NCBI GenBank assembly: GCA_964617015.1
Contig: CAZTVG010000002.1
Coordinates: 1-64,000 of the forward strand
DNA length: 64,000 nucleotides
From: ASMP01 sp964617015
GTDB lineage: Archaea > Nanobdellota > Nanobdellia > Pacearchaeales > GW2011-AR1
Direction of reading: 5' to 3'
Within the stretch, counting starts at the first letter, position 1. Each line of letters begins with the position of its first letter. Below, one piece after another: positions 58,439 to 64,000 of the stretch. The notes below the pieces were generated by a model. The model had not been told where the DNA came from, searched no databases, and worked only from the letters and a program-made list of their open reading frames with translations. Both the position numbers and the translations under genes were made by a program.

Positions 58439-60184
58439 ATGGAAAGAATAGAAATACCTCTTGGCTATGTAAGTGAAATGTCAGCAGGTAGCTTTACCGA
58501 GCCTTATTCGTTCTTACAGGCTGCAGAACGCGCCCAAGACATAGGCTCAAGGCTGATGTCAAACACAGAATATCAAAGCGCAATCAATTATTTTGAAAAG
58601 CGTCTTCCTGACGAATCAGCGCTGGAGGCGCTTTCCAGCCTTTACGGAAACAATTTCGGAAGTCCTGGATACGCAGGTGCAAGGACAATGACTGGGACAA
58701 TCATTGAAAAAAACGGAACAGTTACAGATGTAGATGGTGTATTTGGGAAATATCTCTACGGTTCAAAACAATACTATGGTAAGCAACTTGCAGATTTGCT
58801 CAGTCTCGCAAGGCAGATGCAGGAAAGAGGGAGAATTTCTTACATAAAAGAATTTGATGAAAGCACAGGTCTGCCTGTCGCTATAAGCAGCGAGCCTAAT
58901 CTTAAATACCACAACGCAGTTTTCTATGTCTCGCCTTCTGTGAAAGAAACAGGCGTTGTCGTGCGTGGAATACATCATTCTGTGGGAGAGCCATGTGTGA
59001 AATACAACGTCGCAATTCTTCCTCTTGATTACAGGGACATCATGCTAGGTCACAGGACAGTTAGCGATACAAACAGGGCAAAGCTTGGAATGATAACAGG
59101 TGTAGCAGGTGCTCTGATTTACGAGCTTGCAGACAAAACAATTCGTGGCAGGATTTCTACAAAGCAAGCTGTGAAAAGGATTACTTCTTACGTTTCTGAC
59201 AAGAAAATGAACAGGCGTACATTCAACTCTGCGCTTGCTTTATTCTCTCTTTATTTAGCAGGTTGCGGCGGAGGCACAAATCCATCTCCATCACCCTCTC
59301 CTTCACCACCTCCGCCTTCACCACCTCCGCCACAAACATTTACGTATTCTGGCAGCATTTTGAAAAGAATCGCCAATGACAATTCAAAAATAGGGCAGGG
59401 TGTTGTAAGGTTAGAAGGCATTCCTGGAACATTCACAGGAAATATAGATTCCGCAGGCAACTTCAGCATAAATGGTGTAAAGTCAGGAACATACAAAAGA
59501 ACAACAAGTGACGGAGCAGGTGATTCTGTCTATGTTCCTCAGGTAGAATCTGTTGTCCAGATAAACGGCAATATTACAGGACAGGATTATTCTGTCATAG
59601 AGAGGGGGGCGAACAGATTTGGTCAAGAATTTAATCAGTTGTTCCAAGAGTTCTATTCAAAAATAGGGTTGGGTTTAACTGGATCTGCTGGGCTATTCAA
59701 ATGGGGTAATTTAGTAGGGCAAACGCCTTTGAAAATAAGGAGTGCGGCTTCGACAATTCCTGATAATATAGAAAGTCGATTCATGAACGATGTTAATTTT
59801 GTAAATAATAGAGACACCCCTACATTTTCTGGTGGAAGAATTGTGTCTTTGCCTGTTGAATTCGGAGAAACAGCATCAGACTATGAGATAGAAATGTCAA
59901 TGCACGATGAACCAGGAAGCTTTAGAGTAAATTTCCCCTTAACAGACGGCACAAGAATAATAAGAGCAAGAGCACTATTCGATTTTTCCGCCGGTTCTCC
60001 AGACATATGGATTATTTCACACGAATATGGTCATTGCTACGGTGCTGCAGATTTCAAAGATGACAATTTTATAAGCATAATGAATAGCATAACGGTTCCT
60101 ACTATTAACGACGTGTTGGCTTTCTATCTTTTTAATCATCCAGACGTTAAACCAGGCAACAAAGCTCCAGATATCAATCCGTGA
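58439..60184 (+). CDS. Metzincin-type metalloprotease with internal Tat/lipoprotein signal
   Basis: 581 residues in three parts. Residues 1-255 are soluble and unassigned. At 257-280 MNRRTFNSALALFSLYLAGC combines a twin-arginine motif with a lipobox. A Pro/Ser linker (PSPSPSPPPP) and a beta domain of carboxypeptidase-regulatory type (about 300-390) lead to a protease domain. HEYGHCYGAAD (528-538) is HExxHxxGxxD, the snapalysin variant, with SIMN (Met 548) as Met-turn. It may be a fusion of a cytosolic gene with a lipoprotein protease; no internal ribosome site is seen at 59207. It is divergent from the peptide operon. Confidence 0.7.
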   Translation: MERIEIPLGYVSEMSAGSFTEPYSFLQAAERAQDIGSRLMSNTEYQSAINYFEKRLPDESALEALSSLYGNNFGSPGYAGARTMTGTIIEKNGTVTDVDGVFGKYLYGSKQYYGKQLADLLSLARQMQERGRISYIKEFDESTGLPVAISSEPNLKYHNAVFYVSPSVKETGVVVRGIHHSVGEPCVKYNVAILPLDYRDIMLGHRTVSDTNRAKLGMITGVAGALIYELADKTIRGRISTKQAVKRITSYVSDKKMNRRTFNSALALFSLYLAGCGGGTNPSPSPSPSPPPPSPPPPQTFTYSGSILKRIANDNSKIGQGVVRLEGIPGTFTGNIDSAGNFSINGVKSGTYKRTTSDGAGDSVYVPQVESVVQINGNITGQDYSVIERGANRFGQEFNQLFQEFYSKIGLGLTGSAGLFKWGNLVGQTPLKIRSAASTIPDNIESRFMNDVNFVNNRDTPTFSGGRIVSLPVEFGETASDYEIEMSMHDEPGSFRVNFPLTDGTRIIRARALFDFSAGSPDIWIISHEYGHCYGAADFKDDNFISIMNSITVPTINDVLAFYLFNHPDVKPGNKAPDINP

Positions 60185-60270
60185 TTTCTTTTTATACAAG
60201 ATGCACAATTAATTCTTATACTAAAAAAGAAGAATATTTATAAGATGTATTTGATTATGGAATATATAAA

Positions 60271-62883
60271 ATGGGGTCAAAACAGTCAGCAGTATTTTCG
60301 GGTTTAATAATTTTCTTGGCAGTTATTCTATCGTTAACTTTCATTGGATTTTTCTCTGGCGAGTCTTCGGCAGCCATTTTAAACGGAAACGGCGAGTGCA
60401 TAGGTCGCGAATGCCCAATAGAATGCGGGCCAGGAGAATTTGTGTGCCAGGGAGGTATTCTTGACAGCGGAGTGTGCTGCATAGCTGACGAGGAAATTTG
60501 CACATTTGATGATCTTAACGGCAATTTATTTGGACGGTGTGATGACAATTTACCTAATGGAAATTTTATTGATGTGACACATACTGCATCTTGTTCCATC
60601 TTTGTACCTAGTGGTGGTTGGTGCGGCGGCTCATGCAAGGAAACTATTGAGATACTGCCGGATGCGTGCACAAAAAAAATCACCCTGACCAGCGTCACTC
60701 TCGATGACGACGGTGAGACAGCTGCCAATGGAAATGTTCTTGTGAGTGACTACTCTTGTACTTGCAGGTCTGGTTCCATACCATTGGGTTCATGTGCTTT
60801 ATTCCCAAACAGCCCTGACGGTACATGCTCAGGAGGAACAACATGTGGGTCAAAGACTGGTAGTGGGTGTGCAAGCACTGGGAGTTACAACACAAATGTG
60901 CCTTTCACCCGCGGCACACAGCTATCTGCATATGTTTATGCACTAGACAACTGAAAGTCGCGAAGTTCAGGCAATTGGGGTGGAGGCAATACAGTCTATA
61001 CAGAGAGGCGTGCGCAATGCGATTCTGGTTACAAGTGTGATGCATCTACAGGAAGTCCGCAATGCATACTTGCGACCTGCGGCAACGGCGTCTGCGATGC
61101 TGGGGAAGATACTGCATGCCCTGGAGACTGCCAAATAATATGTGGTAATGGTGCAATTGAAGGAACCGAAAAATGTGACGGCACGAATCTTGGCGGAGAG
61201 ACATGTCAGTCATTGGGCTTTACAAGTGGAACACTTGGATGTTTTTCTCCAGGAAGTGCAAATGAATGTACATTTGATACAACTGGATGCTCTGCAGTCT
61301 TAAATAATCCTAAGGGCAATCACGATACATCAGACTGTACATCAAGTGTGGGGTGGACATGCGACGCTGATGATTACACCCAGGCATTAAATGTAGAGCT
61401 TTACGCAGACGGCTTAAAAGGAAGTGGTGGTGTTTTAATAGCTTCTGTGCTTGCTGACATAACAAGGGAGCAGGCAGTTGCTAACCAATGCGGCGGCAAT
61501 CCAAGCCATGGTTTCTTGTTTAATAGTACTCCTGACAATCTTAAAGATGGGTTAGATCATTCAATTTATGCTTATGGGATTAACACAGGCTTAGGTGATG
61601 ATACTTTGCTTTCAAATTCGCCACAAACAATTAATTGTGCACCTCCATTAAAACCCCCAACCTGTACTTTTAATAGTGCTTCGTGGAGCACTTCTCAAAC
61701 AGATAGTGGAAATAATGTTGTCTTGACAATTCAGGGAACAGACTGTGATTCAGAATCTGTGGATTTTTTCATTGCAGAAGTTGACTGTGTTGGTATTTGT
61801 AATTTCGGAGACATTGATTCACAAGATACAGCAAAGTTAAACATTAGCTGGATAAGAGGCAGTTTTTCAGGAAATCAGTCTTCTGTTTCATGGGTTGCTG
61901 AATGGATAAAAGATGAAAATAATTGTATTCTTGGTGTTTGCGGCGATGATGATCCTGAATATGTCTTCGAAGCAGAATTAGTAAACAACCAGAGTGTAAA
62001 CATAGATCAAAGCGGAGAACTGAAAGTTAATTTTGTTTCTCCGCCAGAATGCAGCGTGATAACTATATGCAATGAATATACAAGTCAGAATTCATGTAAT
62101 CTTGATGATTGCAATGTGGCTGAAGCCAGTATTCCAGGTGATATAGATTGCAATGATCCTAATATTGATTGTAGTGGTTGTTTCTGGAATTCTACAGGTA
62201 ATAAATGTGATGCCAACTGGAATGCAACTAGTACTGGTTTTTGTGGTGATGGCATAATAGATCCGGGGGAGCAGTGTGATGGTAGTAACTGGGGAGATAC
62301 TATAACTAGCTGTAGTGATTTCGGCCTTACTGACGGAAGCTTAAGCTGTAATTCCAATTGCCAGTTTGATACATCCCAGTGTATTGGAACTGCTGGTGAG
62401 TGTGGTGACAACACAATAAACCCTGGCGAGACTTGTGATGGTGATGACCCTGGACAAGGTGGTGATGGTGACTGGGGACTTATATCAAGCTGTAGTGACT
62501 TTACGCTTATTGATGGAAGCTTAAATTGCAATGCTGCCGGAACTACAGATGAATGTCAGTTTGATACCTTGCAATGTACAGGCGGACAAGGAATTTCTAA
62601 AATAGGCCAGTGTAAATACACTGCACAGACAAGCGATACCTGTGAAGACGACGGTTTCTTGACTTTCTCATGGACAGCTAGCTGGACATGGGATCCTGAA
62701 TGTGATGCCACATGCCAAGCCCAAGCAGCAAACCAGGATAAGGCAGCACAATGTAGAGACGGGCAAAAGACTGTTGAGTGTCCTGCACAAATTCTCCTTC
62801 CTTTTTTCGGATTTTACAATATAATTGTTGTTTTGATAATGGTTTCACTGATTTATATGATTATGTCTACGAGAAAGAAATAA
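60271..62883 (+). pseudogene. Large Cys-rich surface protein interrupted by an in-frame TGA
   Basis: The frame is open over 871 codons except for TGA at 60952-60954 (codon 228). Coding continues in the same frame with the same Cys-rich style (CDSGYKCDASTG, CGNGVCDAGEDTACPGDC). The N-terminal membrane helix is at 8-28, and the C-terminal helix (FYNIIVVLIMVSLIYMIMS) precedes a basic tail. Repeats CGDGIIDPGEQCDG and CGDNTINPGETCDG belong to the Myxococcus Cys-rich type, also in the pilin-like gene at 45042. TGA is a normal stop elsewhere here, so this is a nonsense change, readthrough site or sequencing error; TGG (Trp) is one base away. Confidence 0.7.
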
Positions 62884-63247
62884 ACTTAATAAGAAATGAC
62901 ATTTTTAGCTGTTAATTTAACAATTATGTTTAAGAGTTTTATTAATCAAACCAGAATTATCACAGGCTGTCTAATAATCAATTAATTTCATTAATTTACT
63001 GGATTTTGTCTGTGAAAAAAATAGACTAGTATTGGAGTGATATTTTGGAAGTTACTATTAATTTGAAAGAAGACTGAAATATTTTATTATATTATGATTA
63101 ATTATTTTCGGATTTTAGGTTTTATTTGATTATCTAACTATATGAAATTTAACAGATTTCACCAGAGCCAAAAAGATGACTTTTTAAGGGTTCAGTATGA
63201 ATAGAAGAATATTTATAAATATCTTTTAACTTTTTAAGAAGTAAAAG
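62884..63247. other. Gene-free AT-rich stretch with a promoter at its right end
   Basis: 364 nt without a supported ORF, RNA gene or inverted repeat. A TATA-like ATATTTATAAATATC near 63209 precedes the next ATG by about 35 nt. Confidence 0.5.
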
Positions 63248-64000
63248 ATGGTGGAAAACATAAGATATTTTGCAATATTTTTGACAGTAGTTTTGTTCGC
63301 AAGCATGGCTTCTTCAATTTTTTCAGCAGGAAATCCGGACCATTTTATAGAAAATGTGTATGGTCCTTCTGAAAGTATCAGGGGATGGATAAATATAAGC
63401 CTTACCGATGAATCAACAAACTCGCTTTTTGAAGATTCAAGGGGGAATTCGATAAAATTAATTGAGCTTTTAAAGAAAGACAGCAGTTATAATCCCTCCT
63501 GTAACCCTGTTGATTGTTTAACAGATTATACCGCCAGCAGCGGAGAAAACTCAAAAACATTTAGTTTAAATCTTGGTAGTTCAAAAGTATTTGGGTTAAG
63601 ATTTACAGGAAATCTTGTTGCAGTAAATTCCGCAAGTTTCAGCCTTCAAAGTGATGCTCCTGTAACATGTGTAAGCCAGATAGAAATAGACATCCTTGAT
63701 GACGGGAATATTGATTTTATAAACAACAAAATTGCCGCAGGAGGTGGTTGTTCTAATCTGAAAAATGATGGATGTTATAATGCTCTGGAAGATAAAGAAG
63801 AGTATATCATGACAAGTCTTCCTTACTGCCAGAAGATGAATCTTTCAGAATCTCCTGGATTTTACCTTGGCGCATGGGTAAAAAATGTCACAGGTTCTTT
63901 AAATCTTGAAATGCGGCTTTATGATGATAAAGGTAATGAAATTCAGAATGCAAACTGTGCTTTACCTAATCCAACAAATTCAGGAGGAGAAGTTTCATGC
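63248..64000 (+). CDS. Secreted surface protein (partial, runs off the right edge)
   Basis: 251 residues visible. The signal peptide is at 1 to about 27 (FAIFLTVVLFASMASSIFSA). Then come FIENVYGPSESIRGWINISL and a beta-rich, Cys-containing region (CNPVDC, GGGCSNLKNDGC). The GPSESIRGWINI start recalls large repeat surface proteins of Woesearchaeota-like genomes. The end is not in the window. Confidence 0.7.
   Translation, partial: MVENIRYFAIFLTVVLFASMASSIFSAGNPDHFIENVYGPSESIRGWINISLTDESTNSLFEDSRGNSIKLIELLKKDSSYNPSCNPVDCLTDYTASSGENSKTFSLNLGSSKVFGLRFTGNLVAVNSASFSLQSDAPVTCVSQIEIDILDDGNIDFINNKIAAGGGCSNLKNDGCYNALEDKEEYIMTSLPYCQKMNLSESPGFYLGAWVKNVTGSLNLEMRLYDDKGNEIQNANCALPNPTNSGGEVSC

Noticed and set aside
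60271..62883. Genetic code in which TGA is Trp
   Set aside because: Well-identified genes in the window (EF-2, archease, vapC) end at TGA with the next base stretch non-coding, so TGA is a stop here.
1..64000. CRISPR arrays
   Set aside because: No regularly spaced 25-40 nt direct repeats with variable spacers, and no cas-like genes.

Overview
The window is archaeal and fits a small-genome DPANN lineage close to Woesearchaeota/Pacearchaeota. Signs of this are archaeal-type S12, S7, EF-2, EF-1A, NusA, DnaG primase, DTD2 deacylase, Dph5, RtcB/archease and a 7S SRP RNA. Many start codons lie 24-32 nt after a TATA box (leaderless mRNAs), DNA is AT-rich, and many genes encode short secreted or one-helix membrane proteins. 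The phylum is an inference; no 16S is present.

Layout. 1-9.3 kb: a dispersed str region (nusA, rps12, rps7, EF-2, EF-1A) broken up by small unknown genes and a Fic gene. rps12 and EF-2 share a structured 5' leader, and EF-1A has a leader built from two tandem hairpins. 9.3-18 kb: small membrane proteins, dnaG, endonuclease IV, a probable S-layer protein, pcm and a HicAB pair. 18-25 kb: an SMC protein with a Rad50-like CPxC hook, rnhB, tRNA-iMet, tRNA-Ser, a GGDEF protein, DTD2 and diphthine synthase. 25-37 kb: IleRS, ArgRS, TrmB regulators, a permuted GTPase, tRNA-Leu, an outer-membrane-barrel-like protein, a secreted nuclease, and a second HicAB/RHH/AbrB-like cluster.

37-44 kb is accessory: large Ig-like surface proteins, a second copy of the cassette seen at the window start, a TIR protein, a transposase relic, a proteasome-fold (Ntn) protein, the SRP RNA and a VapBC-HTH operon. 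44-53.6 kb is a type IV pilus-like operon (five pilin-like genes, ATPase, a 55-aa gene, two platform proteins, two more pilin-like genes). 53.6-56.4 kb carries archease and RtcB with a free-standing LAGLIDADG gene between them.

The best candidate for an undescribed system is at 56.5-58.3 kb on the minus strand. It is a tight three-gene operon of a 45-aa acidic peptide, a TraB/PrgY-like protein and an E1/MccB-like adenylating enzyme with an N-terminal domain resembling a peptide clamp. It resembles a ribosomal-peptide modification or signalling cassette. A divergent gene encodes a Tat-lipobox metzincin. The window ends in Cys-rich surface proteins, one split by an in-frame TGA.

All functional calls rest on motif reading; no database search was run.
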